Shown here: positions 52,233 to 61,345 of the stretch, one piece after another | How positions within the stretch are numbered: the first letter of the stretch is position 1 | How the letters are laid out: each line of letters opens with the position of its first letter | From: Micromonospora sp. MW-13 | Lineage (GTDB): Bacteria; Actinomycetota; Actinomycetes; Mycobacteriales; Micromonosporaceae | Direction of reading: 5' to 3' | Length of the DNA stretch: 64,000 nt | Assembly (NCBI RefSeq): GCF_003434305.1 | Contig: NZ_QKKX01000033.1 | Location: forward strand, 124,001-188,000 | Position numbers and translations under genes: made by a program | Notes under the pieces: model-generated | Databases searched by the model: none | Told to the model about the DNA's origin: nothing | Seen by the model: only the letters and a program-made list of their open reading frames with translations

Positions 52233-52811
52233 TCAGATCCAGCCGGAATCGCGGGCCACCCGAACCGCCTCGACCCGGGTCCGGGCCCCGGTCTTGCGGG
52301 CGATCCGGCCGAGGTGGTTGCGGACGGTCCCCTGCGAGAGCCGCAGCGACCCGGCCACCTCGGCGACCGGAGCGCCGGCGGCGGTCAGCCGCAGCACCTC
52401 GGTCTCCCGCTCGGTCAGCGGGCTGTCGGCGGCGATCGCCGCCAGCACCAGCTCGGCGTCCACCACCGACTCGCGCCGGGCGAGCCGCCGGATCCCGTCG
52501 ACCACCCGGTGCGGGGCCACGTCGCTGGCCAGGATGCCGACCGTGCGGCCCGGGGAGAACACGCTGTACAGGCCCCGGGCGCGGCGGGGATCGGCGAGCA
52601 CCAGCAGGGGGCACCGCTGCGCCGTCGCGCCGTCGGCGATCAGGTCGAAGTCCACCACCGCGACGTCCGGCCGGCCGGCGCGGACCGCCTGACCGACCGC
52701 GTCGCCGCGGCCCACCTCCGCCACCACGTGGATGTCCTTCTCGGCGGCGAGGACGAGCGACAACGCGCCCCGGACCAGGGCACCGTCCAGGGCGAGCAGG
52801 GTACGGATCAC
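52233..52811 (-). CDS. ramR: NarL-type response regulator, RamR-like
   Basis: 192 residues from a GTG at 52811 with GGGAGAGG upstream. Receiver domain 1-115 has the phospho-acceptor Asp in DVAVVDFDL, but the switch Lys after strand 5 is not found (GILASDVAP), as reported for atypical RamR. C-terminal LuxR-type helix-turn-helix: SPLTERETEVLRLTAAGAPV..LRLSQGTVRNHLGRIARKTGA. In Streptomyces RamR activates ramCSAB; here the gene is convergent with ramB and a paralogue follows at 52936. Confidence 0.8.
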   Translation of the reverse strand: MIRTLLALDGALVRGALSLVLAAEKDIHVVAEVGRGDAVGQAVRAGRPDVAVVDFDLIADGATAQRCPLLVLADPRRARGLYSVFSPGRTVGILASDVAPHRVVDGIRRLARRESVVDAELVLAAIAADSPLTERETEVLRLTAAGAPVAEVAGSLRLSQGTVRNHLGRIARKTGARTRVEAVRVARDSGWI

Positions 52812-52935
52812 GACGGACCTCTCCCGAGCATCTCCATTGATCACAGACAGTCAGCATTCAAACACGTAACTGACAGGTCCGCTCGGTGAGCGGGCGGGCC
52901 CCGGCAGGCGCCGTGCCGAGGTCCGCCCGCGGCGG

Positions 52936-53544
52936 CTACAGCCAGCCGTCCCGCTGGGCCAGCCGGACCGCCTCCATCCGGTTGCGGGCGCCGGTCTTGT
53001 GCAGGATGGCCGACAGGTGGTTGCGCACCGTCCCGTGGGCCAGGAAGAGCCGACGGGCGATCTCCTTCAGCGGTAGGCCCTCGGCCGCCACCCGCAGCAC
53101 CTCCAGCTCCCGGCGGGTCAGCGGGTTGGTCGGCGGGCTCAGCACGGCCACCGCGGCGGCGGGGTCGATGACCCGCTCACCGGCGGCGGTCGTCCGGACC
53201 GCGCGCACCAGCTCCGACAGGCCGGTGTCCTTGCTGACCAGGCCACGCGCGCCGGCCGCCAGGGCCGCCTCGACCAGCGGCGGGCTCCAGCGGTGGCTCA
53301 TCGCCAGCACGGCCGTCCCCGGGGCCTCGGCGACCACCTTCGCCACCAGCCACGCCGACTCGGGCACGTCCGACCTCAGCTCCAGCACCAGCACCTCGGG
53401 CTGTTCCCGGCGCAGCACCTCCCACAGCTCGCCGATGCCGGCGGCATCGGCGAGCACCTCGATGTCCTCCTCGTTCGACAGCGCGGCGCACAGCGCGCTG
53501 CGCAGCAGTCCCATGTCCTCGGCCACGACGACGTGGATCACCAC
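52936..53544 (-). CDS. NarL-type response regulator paralogue with Glu at the phospho-acceptor site
   Basis: 202 residues from a GTG at 53544. Receiver starts VVVAEDMGLLRSAL with the acidic pair; the expected Asp is Glu55 (EVLVLELRSD), while the Lys is present (GLVSKDTG). HTH: NPLTRRELEVLRVAAEGLPLKEIARRLFLAHGTVRNHLSAIL. About 124 bp lie between this gene and the one at 52811. A Glu may mimic the phosphorylated state, implying constitutive activity or control by level. Same subfamily as the preceding gene, so a local duplication with divergence. Confidence 0.85.
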   Translation of the reverse strand: MVIHVVVAEDMGLLRSALCAALSNEEDIEVLADAAGIGELWEVLRREQPEVLVLELRSDVPESAWLVAKVVAEAPGTAVLAMSHRWSPPLVEAALAAGARGLVSKDTGLSELVRAVRTTAAGERVIDPAAAVAVLSPPTNPLTRRELEVLRVAAEGLPLKEIARRLFLAHGTVRNHLSAILHKTGARNRMEAVRLAQRDGWL

Positions 53545-53739
53545 GTATCTCCGATCTCGGGTACGCGTCGCGCCGCCCCGAGCACCCGGCTCGACGCCGG
53601 GGACGGGTACGGGGCGCGCGGGAACGGACAGCGTCGGCCCGGAGCGGCGTCACGACGGCGGCTCCCGGGCCACGGCGGGGCACGTCGGGCGGTCGGCACG
53701 GCACGGGCCGGCGACCGCGGGACGGGCCGGGCCGGGGGC

Positions 53740-54936
53740 TCAGCCGGGGCGGGTGGTCACCGCCGGGGCGCGGCCGTGGACCGGAACCGACGAGAGTGTG
53801 GTGCGTTCCCGGCCACCGGCGCACGCCGGCCAGCGGGTGTCGTCGGCCGAGGTGGGCGCGGGCCCGGAGCCGGCACGGACGTCGTCGACGCGGTCGGCCG
53901 GCGGCGCCGACCGGCCGGGCCCGGCCGGCGGTTGCGCCTCGGCCGCCGTCCCGACCGGCCCGGAGGCCCGGGACCCGCCGGGGACGGCGGAGGCAGCCGT
54001 CCACCCGGGTGAGAACGCCACGGCCGGCCCGGAGGTCCTGCCGCCGACCGGGCCGGGCGACGGCGGGGCCGGCGCGGCGGGGACGGCGGGGGGCGGCGCC
54101 CCGGGCTCGACCGGGGCGCCGGGGGCCGGCGCGGGACCGGCCGGGGGGGTCGCGGGCCAGGATGGGCCCGCCGGGTCGGTCGGCGGGGCCGGCAGGCCCG
54201 GCAGCAGCGGGGTGAGCAGCTGACCGAGCAGCCCCAGGACCGGAAGCAGCACCTGCTGCGCCGCCCCGGAAACCGGGCCGGCTGCCAGCCCGGCCAGGGC
54301 GGCCGTGAGGCTACCGACGAGCCCCGGCAGGCGGGCCGCCCCGCCGCCGGCCGGGCCGGGGGCCGACGAGGCGTCGGGGACAGCGGGCCGCCCGGCCGGA
54401 CGGGGGCCTGGGCGGGCCACTGCGGAGCCGGCCGGCGACAGCGCGCTGGCCCCCGCAGGACGGGCGGCGGGCGGAGCGGGCCGGGCCGGGCCGGAGGCAT
54501 CGGGCTCCGCCGGGCGGGGGGCCGCCGGCGGGCGCACCGGCGACACCGGCGACGGCCGGGCGGGCCGGTCGACGAGGCCCGGGCGGGAGGCGCCGGGCCG
54601 ACCATCGTCGGGGTCGCCCCGGCCGGTCCCGCCACCGTGGGGACCGGCGGGCCGGGCGTGGTCGGCACGGGCGGGCAGGACGCCGTCGAGGACACGGGCC
54701 AGCGGACCGGCCGGGCGGGACGCCCCGCCGGGGCCCACCACGACCGCGGGCCGGCCGCCGTCGTGCGCGGCGGCGGGGCCGGCGAGCAGCACGGCAGCGA
54801 CGATCCCGGCGCCCGTCGCGGCCAGCAGCAGCGCGAGCCGCCGTACGAGCCGGGCCGTCCCCGCGACCGGGGAGGCGGTGCGGCGCGCCGACGCGGTCAC
54901 CGCGGCCGGCGCGGCGCGGACAGCGGGACAGCGCAC
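53740..54936 (-). CDS. Proline/alanine-rich exported or membrane-anchored protein
   Basis: 398 residues from a GTG at 54936 (GGGAGG eight bases upstream). A signal anchor LALLLAATGAGIVAAVLLAG ends at PAAAHDGG. The rest is disordered Pro/Gly/Ala repeats with many PAP, PGP and GPA units, apart from a hydrophobic middle (GLVGSLTAALAGLAAGPVSGA..VLLPVLGLLGQLLTPLLPGL). Extreme composition means the frame should be confirmed. No homology recognised. Position next to the SapB-like locus suggests, weakly, a surface role. Confidence 0.55.
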   Translation of the reverse strand: MRCPAVRAAPAAVTASARRTASPVAGTARLVRRLALLLAATGAGIVAAVLLAGPAAAHDGGRPAVVVGPGGASRPAGPLARVLDGVLPARADHARPAGPHGGGTGRGDPDDGRPGASRPGLVDRPARPSPVSPVRPPAAPRPAEPDASGPARPAPPAARPAGASALSPAGSAVARPGPRPAGRPAVPDASSAPGPAGGGAARLPGLVGSLTAALAGLAAGPVSGAAQQVLLPVLGLLGQLLTPLLPGLPAPPTDPAGPSWPATPPAGPAPAPGAPVEPGAPPPAVPAAPAPPSPGPVGGRTSGPAVAFSPGWTAASAVPGGSRASGPVGTAAEAQPPAGPGRSAPPADRVDDVRAGSGPAPTSADDTRWPACAGGRERTTLSSVPVHGRAPAVTTRPG

Positions 54937-55058
54937 GCCGACCCTCCCCTCGAAGATGTCGACACATCGTAACGACGCCGTCACTCTCACGCGACCCCTC
55001 GCCGGTCCGCTCCTGCCGGGGCGGGCGGGAGGCCCACCCGGCCGGCTGCGGGGCGCGG

Positions 55059-55517
55059 TCAGCGCCCGCCGGTCGCCGGGGTGGCCAGCCGGGCGCTGAC
55101 CCGGACGGTCGTGCCCTGGCCGTCGGCGCGGATCTCCAGCCCGTCGGTGAGCTGCTGGGCGAGCCACAGGCCGCGCTGGCCGACCTGGTTCGGCGCGGGG
55201 AGCGCGACCCGCACGTCGACGAGGCCGGGGCCGCCGTCGGTGATCTCACACGTCAACAGGTCGCCGCGCCGACGCAGCCGCAGTTCGCCGCTGCCCCCGC
55301 CGTGCCGGACGACGTTGGTGACCAACTCGTGCACCGCCAGCACGAAGTCCTCCAGGGCCATGTCGGCCAGTCCGGCCGCGCCGGCCGCGGCGGCGACGGT
55401 GTGCCGCAGCGCCGTCACCTGCCCGCCGGCGATCGTCTCCACCAACAGCGTCACCCCGGTACCCGCACGGGACGCGCCGGTTGCCGAGCCGCCGCCGTCC
55501 CCCCCACCGCTGCTCAT
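55059..55517 (-). CDS. RsbW-like anti-sigma/serine kinase (HATPase_c)
   Basis: 152 residues from an ATG at 55517. GHKL ATPase motifs: VHELVTNVVRHGG (N-box), CEITDGGPGLVDV (G1), GQRGLWLAQQLTDGL (G2) and GTTVRVS. Single-domain proteins of this kind phosphorylate STAS antagonists or bind sigma factors in actinobacterial stress and development. No sigma or anti-anti-sigma gene is adjacent, so the partner is unknown. Confidence 0.85.
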   Translation of the reverse strand: MSSGGGDGGGSATGASRAGTGVTLLVETIAGGQVTALRHTVAAAAGAAGLADMALEDFVLAVHELVTNVVRHGGGSGELRLRRRGDLLTCEITDGGPGLVDVRVALPAPNQVGQRGLWLAQQLTDGLEIRADGQGTTVRVSARLATPATGGR

Positions 55518-55589
55518 GGCCGGACCGTACACGGCCCGCGCCCGCCTGGTACGCGCCCCGGGTGGATCTTCCGGCCGGTGGCCCCACAC

Positions 55590-56207
55590 TCAGTCGGACC
55601 GGGCCGCGGGCAGCCGGGACATCAACTGGATCTGGGCGGTGCGGGACCGTTCGATGCGGTCGGCGAGGTCACGCACCTCGGCGCCGACCGCCGCCGGCCG
55701 GTGCGCGCGGGCCAGCGCGGCGGCTCGGCGCTGGTGGGCGGTGAGCACGGCGACGAGCACGGCGTCGAACCGGTCGGCGGGCGCGGAGCGCAGTCGGTCG
55801 AGGTCCGGGTCGGCGGTCGGCGACCCGCCGGGGTGCGCGTGGTGGCCGGCATGCCCGTCGGCGTCGCCGGACGGGGTCGCGGCGGCCAGCCAGCGCCGCA
55901 TGGTGGCCAGTTCGTCGGCCTCGGTGGCGTCGACGGCGGCGACCAGGGTGCGCAGTTCGGCGTCGGTCACCCGGCCCGCCGCCGCGGCGGCGATCACCCG
56001 GGTCCGGTCGTGGTGGGCCACCATCGCCGTCAGGAACGGCACGTCCGCCGGGTCGGGCCGGACCGACGCGGCGGGCGGCGCGCCGGTCCCGCCGGAGGAC
56101 GAGGCGGGGGCGGCGGCGGGCGCCGCGCAGCCGGCGACCGCGAGGAGCGCGGCGAGCGGGAGTGCCACGACGCGGCGGCGGGCGCCGTGGGCTGCGGTGG
56201 GTCTCAT
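55590..56207 (-). CDS. DUF305-family lipoprotein
   Basis: 205 residues from an ATG at 56207. Lipoprotein signal VALPLAALLAVAGC with the lipobox Cys near residue 28. DUF305-type helical core: DVPFLTAMVAHHDRTRVIAAAAAGR and TDAELRTLVAAVDATEADELATMRRWL, a ferritin-like bundle. A His-rich stretch, DGHAGHHAHPGG, in the middle may bind copper. Common near metal-handling genes; here stands between the RsbW-like and LPMO genes. Confidence 0.8.
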   Translation of the reverse strand: MRPTAAHGARRRVVALPLAALLAVAGCAAPAAAPASSSGGTGAPPAASVRPDPADVPFLTAMVAHHDRTRVIAAAAAGRVTDAELRTLVAAVDATEADELATMRRWLAAATPSGDADGHAGHHAHPGGSPTADPDLDRLRSAPADRFDAVLVAVLTAHQRRAAALARAHRPAAVGAEVRDLADRIERSRTAQIQLMSRLPAARSD

Positions 56208-56268
56208 GGTGCCGTGGCCTTCCGGGCTGGGCGGGTGTGGCCCGGGACCGGGCCACACCCGGGGCGGG

Positions 56269-57021
56269 TCAGAGCCGGGTCCAGAGCGCCGGCACGTTCG
56301 GCGGCTCCCAGCCGGGCAGGGCGGTGTGCGGCTGGGCGCACCGGTACGTCGCGCCGCCGTAGGTGACCTGGTCACCCACCTGGTACGCCTGGCCGGCGGT
56401 CCAGGTGCCGGACGGGGCCGGGGTGGTCGGCGCGGGCGTGGTCGGGGCCGGCGTGGGGGTGCGCGTCGGCGACGGGGAGGTGGTGGGGGTGGGCGTCGGG
56501 TTGCCGCCGCCCCCGCCGATCTGGAGGTCGACGCAGGAGTAGAAGGCGTTGGCGGTGTCGGCGATGTTCCAGATGGCGAGCAGCTTCTGCCGGCCCGAGA
56601 ACCCGCCCAGGTTGACGCTGTGCGAGACGGTGGCGGCCGGCTGCTGCCCGTTCCCGTTGACCACGGCGACCCGGGTGCCACCGATCCAGTACTCCCAGTT
56701 GCTGGTGGCGTGCCGGGCGGTGTTGGTCCAGGTGAAGGTCACCGTGCTGCCGACCGAGGTGGCCGGCCAGCCCCGGGCGTCGTCGTTGAGGACGGCGAAC
56801 TGGCTGATCCCGGCGTGGCAACTGCGCAGCCCCTTCGGGCCCTCGACGCTCTGCGGCTCGTACTTGATCTGGCCGCAGTCGGGCACCCGGTTCTGGGCGC
56901 AGAGCGCCTGCCGGCTCGGCGGGCCGGAGACGTACCCGTGTGCCTGGGCGGGCACCGCGACGGCCAGCGAGGCGACGACGGCACCCGCCGACGCGAGCGG
57001 GAGGACGACTGTTCGACGCAT
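56269..57021 (-). CDS. AA10 lytic polysaccharide monooxygenase with CBM5/12
   Basis: 250 residues. Signal peptide LPLASAGAVVASLAVAVPAQA, leaving His as the first residue of the mature protein (HGYVSGPPSRQ), one half of the copper histidine brace. The second His lies in TARHATSNWEYWI. A Thr/Pro linker (TPTPTTSPSPTRTPTP) connects to a CBM5/12: TWTAGQAYQVGDQVTYGGAT then YRCAQPHTALPGWEPPNVPALW. It oxidatively cleaves chitin (or cellulose) outside the cell. Confidence 0.95.
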   Translation of the reverse strand: MRRTVVLPLASAGAVVASLAVAVPAQAHGYVSGPPSRQALCAQNRVPDCGQIKYEPQSVEGPKGLRSCHAGISQFAVLNDDARGWPATSVGSTVTFTWTNTARHATSNWEYWIGGTRVAVVNGNGQQPAATVSHSVNLGGFSGRQKLLAIWNIADTANAFYSCVDLQIGGGGGNPTPTPTTSPSPTRTPTPAPTTPAPTTPAPSGTWTAGQAYQVGDQVTYGGATYRCAQPHTALPGWEPPNVPALWTRL

Positions 57022-57814
57022 GTGGATGCTCCTTCGGATCGAGGCGGGCGCCGGCACACCGCCGAGCTGGGGGAACGCGCCCACCGTGGGGGATGCGATG
57101 AACATAAAGTAAACATTCTTAACAGTAAATACCCCAGCCGGAAAACATCCCCGCCAGCCCCGGCGCCGACCACCTCGCCGCCACCCACGCGACGGCCCGC
57201 CGGCCGCGCCGGGCAGGACCCCGTCGCCCCAGGCCGCCCGGGCCGCACCGGCGCGGGCCACGTCCGACCAGGCCGCCGCAATCCATTCCGCAGCGGCAGC
57301 ACATATCTCCGGTTCCGCTCCGACAAAATGTCATTGACGGCTGTTGACCGATTTGGGCGCGCCCAGCAAGTCGACAGGGGGCCAAGAAGGCTGCTTTTCC
57401 GATAGGGAAATCGTAGATATCGGGGGCGGGGGGAATCGGCAATCCGACCGCACCGGGAGAGGCACACGGAGGGTGACAACGGGTACCGCGCCCGCGGGCC
57501 GCCGGCCGGGCATAGATCCAGCCCAGGAGGCTGTCCAGGCCAGGCGACCCGACAGGACGACAACCGGCGGTCACGACGGGGCGCCAACCGCAGCGCCGGG
57601 CAAGCAGATTGCGAAATGCACGGGTTGACGCGCCGCACCCCCGCGACAATCATTGCTGTCACTGGACGGCGATTATCGCGATTCCGGATAGGCGACGTTT
57701 TCCCATGTCAGCGGGTTTATTCGCGACCTCCGTCGAACGCGTCGGTCGCCGTTGGTGTCCAGCCAGGAAATGCACCATCGGAACACCTGCCAGCAACGAG
57801 CGAGGAGCCCGCCG
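57022..57814. other. Long intergenic region between LPMO and encapsulin-cluster operon
   Basis: 793 bp without a gene I can support. The part near the LPMO (57095-57135) is AT-rich and contains AGTAAACA and AGTAAATA 16 bp apart, probably its promoter region. The remainder (57320-57760) has lower GC than the neighbours and presumably contains the promoter of the aminotransferase operon; short frames in it have no ribosome binding site or recognisable product. Confidence 0.5.
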
Positions 57815-59188
57815 GTGAAGGGGAACGACGAAGCACCCGCGCCGCCCCGGCCACTGCCGGCGGCGCGCCACGACCGACCGACGGACCGTCTCGCCCTGCA
57901 CGGGGGCGCGCCGGTCCGTGGCACCCCCTGGCCCACGTACGACAAGGGCGCCGTCTTCGTCCATCCCGAGGACGAGGAGGCGGCCTGCCGGGCCGTGCGC
58001 AGCCACCTCTACTTCCGCTACGACCACCGGCCGCAGCACGAGACGGAGTGCGGCCGGTTCGAGGACGAGCTGTGCCGCTTCTTCGGCACCCGGCACGCCC
58101 TCGCGGTGTCCAGCGGCACCGCCGCCCTCGCCCTGGCCATCATGGCCGCCCGGGTGGCCCCGGGCTCGCTGGTCGCCTGCCCCGGATTCACCTTCGTCGC
58201 CACGCCGAGCGCCATCGTCATGGCCGGGTGCCGGCCGTTCCTGGTCGAGGTGGACCAGGATCTGCGGATGGACATCGACGACCTGCGGCGCCGCTGGGAT
58301 CCCCGGATCGGCGCGATCCTCGTGGTGCACATGCGCGGTTTCGCCGCCGACGCCGAGGCGCTGGCCCGGTTCGCCGCCGAGATGGGGGTGCCGCTGATCG
58401 AGGACGCGGTGCCCGCGCTGGGCGCCGAGCTCAACGGCCGCAAGCTCGGCACGTTCGGGGCCGCCGGGGCGTTCAGCACCCAGTCCGACAAGGCGCTCAA
58501 CTGCGGCGAGGGCGGCTTCCTGGTCACCGACGACCGGGAGCTGTTCGCCCGGGCGGTGGCGCTGTCCGGGGCGTACGAGGGGCGGTTGCGGCGGCACTTC
58601 CCCGACGGCGAGCCGCCCCTGACCGGCCTCGACCTGCCCCTGCTGAGCCTGCGGATGGACGAGATCCGGGCCGCGCTGCTACGCGCCGAGATGGCCCGGC
58701 TGCCGGAGCGGCTGCGGCTGTTCCACCGCAACTACGGGTACGTCGCCGACGCGCTGGCCGACCTGCCGGGCATCGCGATCCGCCGGCCGGTCGCCCCCGG
58801 GGCGTACCTCGGTGAGGCGTTCGTGTTCCGGGTGCCCGGCGGCGACGCCGGCTGGTTCGCCCGCGCGCTGTGCCGGGAGGGCGTCGACGCGCGCAACATC
58901 GGCGCCGACGACGACCTCAACGTCCGCGCGTTCTGGAACTGGCGGTTCGTGTACGACACCGACGACGTCGACGAGATCCGGGCGATGCTGCCGCGCACCG
59001 CCGGGTACCTGCGCGAGGCGGTGGACGTGCCGCTGTCGTCCAACCTGACCCTCGACGACTGCGACGACCTGGTGCGGGCGGTCCGCAAGGTGGCCGCCGC
59101 CGCGCCCGGGCCCACCGAGCCCGCCCCGGCCGCGCCCGTCCCGGCCGGGCCCGCGTCGGCCGGGACGGCGGAGCCGGTGCGCCGATGA
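57815..59188 (+). CDS. DegT/DnrJ/EryC1/StrS-family aminotransferase
   Basis: 457 residues from a GTG at 57815 with GAGGAG upstream. PLP-fold markers: HALAVSSGTAALALAIMAA, ACPGFTFVATPSAIVMAGCRP, IEDAVPALGAEL (aspartate contacting the pyridine N) and STQSDKALNCGEGGF with the Schiff-base Lys. The Ala/Pro tail is disordered. Members transaminate sugars or other ketones in natural-product pathways. First gene of a six-gene operon; the transporter start overlaps its stop (ATGA). Confidence 0.88.
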   Translation: MKGNDEAPAPPRPLPAARHDRPTDRLALHGGAPVRGTPWPTYDKGAVFVHPEDEEAACRAVRSHLYFRYDHRPQHETECGRFEDELCRFFGTRHALAVSSGTAALALAIMAARVAPGSLVACPGFTFVATPSAIVMAGCRPFLVEVDQDLRMDIDDLRRRWDPRIGAILVVHMRGFAADAEALARFAAEMGVPLIEDAVPALGAELNGRKLGTFGAAGAFSTQSDKALNCGEGGFLVTDDRELFARAVALSGAYEGRLRRHFPDGEPPLTGLDLPLLSLRMDEIRAALLRAEMARLPERLRLFHRNYGYVADALADLPGIAIRRPVAPGAYLGEAFVFRVPGGDAGWFARALCREGVDARNIGADDDLNVRAFWNWRFVYDTDDVDEIRAMLPRTAGYLREAVDVPLSSNLTLDDCDDLVRAVRKVAAAAPGPTEPAPAAPVPAGPASAGTAEPVRR

Positions 59189-60390
59189 CGGCCGCAACCA
59201 CCCGCACCGTGCCGCGACTGGCCCTGGTGGGTATCTTCGGCGGGCTCTTCGCCGGGTACCTCGGCCTCACCGCCGTGCTCCCGGTGCTGCCCGGCTTCCT
59301 GCGCGACCGGCACCACGCCGGGGACCTCGTGGTCGGGCTGGTCGTCACGGTGACCGCGGTGACCGCGCTGCTGGTCCGGCCGGTCGCCGGGGCGCTGGCC
59401 GACCGGTACGGCCACCGCGCCGTGATGCTCACCGGCGCCCTCGTGGTGGCCGGCGGCGGGCTGCTCTACTTCCTGCCGCTCGCGGTGCCGGTGCTGGTGG
59501 CGGTACGGCTGCTGCTCGGCGCCGGTGAGGCGGCCCTGTTCACCGCCGGGGCGGTGTGGGTGGTGGCGCTGGCCCCGCATGAGCGCCGCGGCCAGCTCAT
59601 CGGCCTGTACGGGATGAGCATGTGGGGCGGCATCTCCGCCGGCACCTTCCTCGGCGCCACCCTGCAACAGGTCTCCTTCGCGGCGGTCTGGGCGCTCGCC
59701 GCCGCCGCTCCCCTGCTGGCCGCCGCCTTGGTGGCCATCGTCCCGGTCCCGCCCCGGGACCCCGCCGCCGCACCGGCGAAGGGTGGCGGCGGGCTGCTGC
59801 TGCGCCCGGCGCTGCTGCCCGGCACCGCGCTCGCCCTCGGCGCCGCCGGGTACGCCGGCCTGGCCGCGTTCGTCGTGCTGCACCTGGACGCGCGCGGGAT
59901 CGGCTCCGGCGTGGTGGTGCTGAGCTGCTTCAGCGCCGTGTACGCGCTCACCCGCCTGGTCATCGGCCACCTGCCCGACAAGCTCGGCCCACGTCGGGTG
60001 GCGGCCTGGTCGGCGGCCGGCGAGGCGGTCGGCCTGGTGATCATCGCGGTGGCCCCGAACCTGCCCGTCGCCGTGGCCGGCGGCGTGGTGACCGGCGTCG
60101 GGTTCTCCCTGCTGCACCCGTCGCTGGCGCTGATGGTGATGAACCGGGCCGAGCCGACCCGGCAGGGGGCGGCGATCGGGGCGTACACCTCGTTCTGGGA
60201 CCTGGGGCTGGCGGTGTGGGGGCCGGTGACCGGCCTGGTCGCGGCGAGCCTCGACTATCCAGCGGTGTTCGGCGTCGGCGCGGCCTGCGCCGTCGCGGCG
60301 GCGGTGCTGGCGGCGTGGATCGGCCGCCCGGCGACCGGTCCCGGCGCCGCCCGGCCCGCAGGACGAGAGACGGAGGCCCGGGCGGCATGA
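59185..60390 (+). CDS. MFS transporter of the encapsulin cluster
   Basis: 401 residues from an ATG overlapping the aminotransferase stop. Twelve helices, beginning LALVGIFGGLFAGYLGLTAVLPVLPGF; motif A ADRYGHRAVMLTG between helices 2 and 3. Drug-exporter-like DHA1 family. Presumably exports the compound made by the surrounding enzymes. The sulfotransferase start overlaps its stop. Confidence 0.88.
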   Translation: MTAATTRTVPRLALVGIFGGLFAGYLGLTAVLPVLPGFLRDRHHAGDLVVGLVVTVTAVTALLVRPVAGALADRYGHRAVMLTGALVVAGGGLLYFLPLAVPVLVAVRLLLGAGEAALFTAGAVWVVALAPHERRGQLIGLYGMSMWGGISAGTFLGATLQQVSFAAVWALAAAAPLLAAALVAIVPVPPRDPAAAPAKGGGGLLLRPALLPGTALALGAAGYAGLAAFVVLHLDARGIGSGVVVLSCFSAVYALTRLVIGHLPDKLGPRRVAAWSAAGEAVGLVIIAVAPNLPVAVAGGVVTGVGFSLLHPSLALMVMNRAEPTRQGAAIGAYTSFWDLGLAVWGPVTGLVAASLDYPAVFGVGAACAVAAAVLAAWIGRPATGPGAARPAGRETEARAA

Positions 60391-61340
60391 GCGACCTGAC
60401 CGTCCTGTGCGTCACCGGCTGGTGCCGCAACGGCAGCACCATCATCGGCAACGTGCTCAACGAGGTGCCCGGCTTCTTCCACGTCGGCGAGCTGCACTTC
60501 CTGTGGAAGAACTCCACCGGCCGGGGCGTCAACGACCTGTGCGGCTGCGGCGCCCCGCTGACCGGCTGCGACATCTGGTCGCGGGTGCTGCCGGTCGGCC
60601 GCCCGGCCGGGACGTCGCCGGACGCGCACGCCGCGGCGGTGATCGGCCGCCAGCGGTCCCGGGTGCGGACCCGGCACACCTGGCGGGTGCTGCGCCGGGG
60701 CCTGTACGACGACGAGATCCGCGCGCACGCCGACCTGATGGGCCGGGTCTACCGGGCCGCCGCCGAGCGCGCCGGGGCGCACACCATCGTGGACACCACG
60801 AAGATCCCCGGCGAGGCCGCGCTGCTGCCGTACGTTCCGGGGATCACCCCGTACTACGTGCACCTGGTCCGCGACCCGCGCGCGGTGGCGCACTCCTGGC
60901 GGGAGCCGAAGCAGTACGTCTACGCGATGTCGGCGGCGCGCAGCACCGCGTACTGGCACGGGTTCAACCTGGCCTCGGCGGCGATCACCCGGCGGTTCCC
61001 CGAGCGGTCGACGCTGCTGCGCTACGAGTCGTTCACCGCCGACCCGGCCGGCACCGTCGACGCGCTGCTGCGGCTCTGCGGGGCCGACCCGGCCGGCAAC
61101 CCGGTGCGCGGGCGGACCGTCGAGCTGCGCACCAACCACACGGTGACCGGCAACCCGGACCGGTTCCGCACCGGGGTCACGGTCATCCGGGACCGCGACG
61201 ACTCCTGGCGGCGCACCCTGTCCCGGGCCGACCGGCTGGCCGCGACGGCCCTGGCCCAGCCGCTGTTCGCCCGCTACGGCTACCGGTCGGCCCCGCGCGG
61301 GGCGGACCGGGTATCACCGACCAGCGGATCAGGGAGGTAA
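60387..61340 (+). CDS. PAPS-dependent sulfotransferase
   Basis: 317 residues from an ATG overlapping the MFS stop. 5'-phosphosulfate loop TGWCRNGSTIIGNVL near the N terminus (P-loop-like, compare xxRSGST), 3'-phosphate region YYVHLVRDPRAVAHSW (PxRxPRxxxxS), and LLRYESFTADPAGTVDALLRL. Cys pair GCGAPLTGC may bind a metal or form a disulfide. Transfers a sulfate to an oxygen or nitrogen of the cluster product. Confidence 0.88.
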   Translation: MSDLTVLCVTGWCRNGSTIIGNVLNEVPGFFHVGELHFLWKNSTGRGVNDLCGCGAPLTGCDIWSRVLPVGRPAGTSPDAHAAAVIGRQRSRVRTRHTWRVLRRGLYDDEIRAHADLMGRVYRAAAERAGAHTIVDTTKIPGEAALLPYVPGITPYYVHLVRDPRAVAHSWREPKQYVYAMSAARSTAYWHGFNLASAAITRRFPERSTLLRYESFTADPAGTVDALLRLCGADPAGNPVRGRTVELRTNHTVTGNPDRFRTGVTVIRDRDDSWRRTLSRADRLAATALAQPLFARYGYRSAPRGADRVSPTSGSGR

Positions 61341-61345
61341 CGAGC

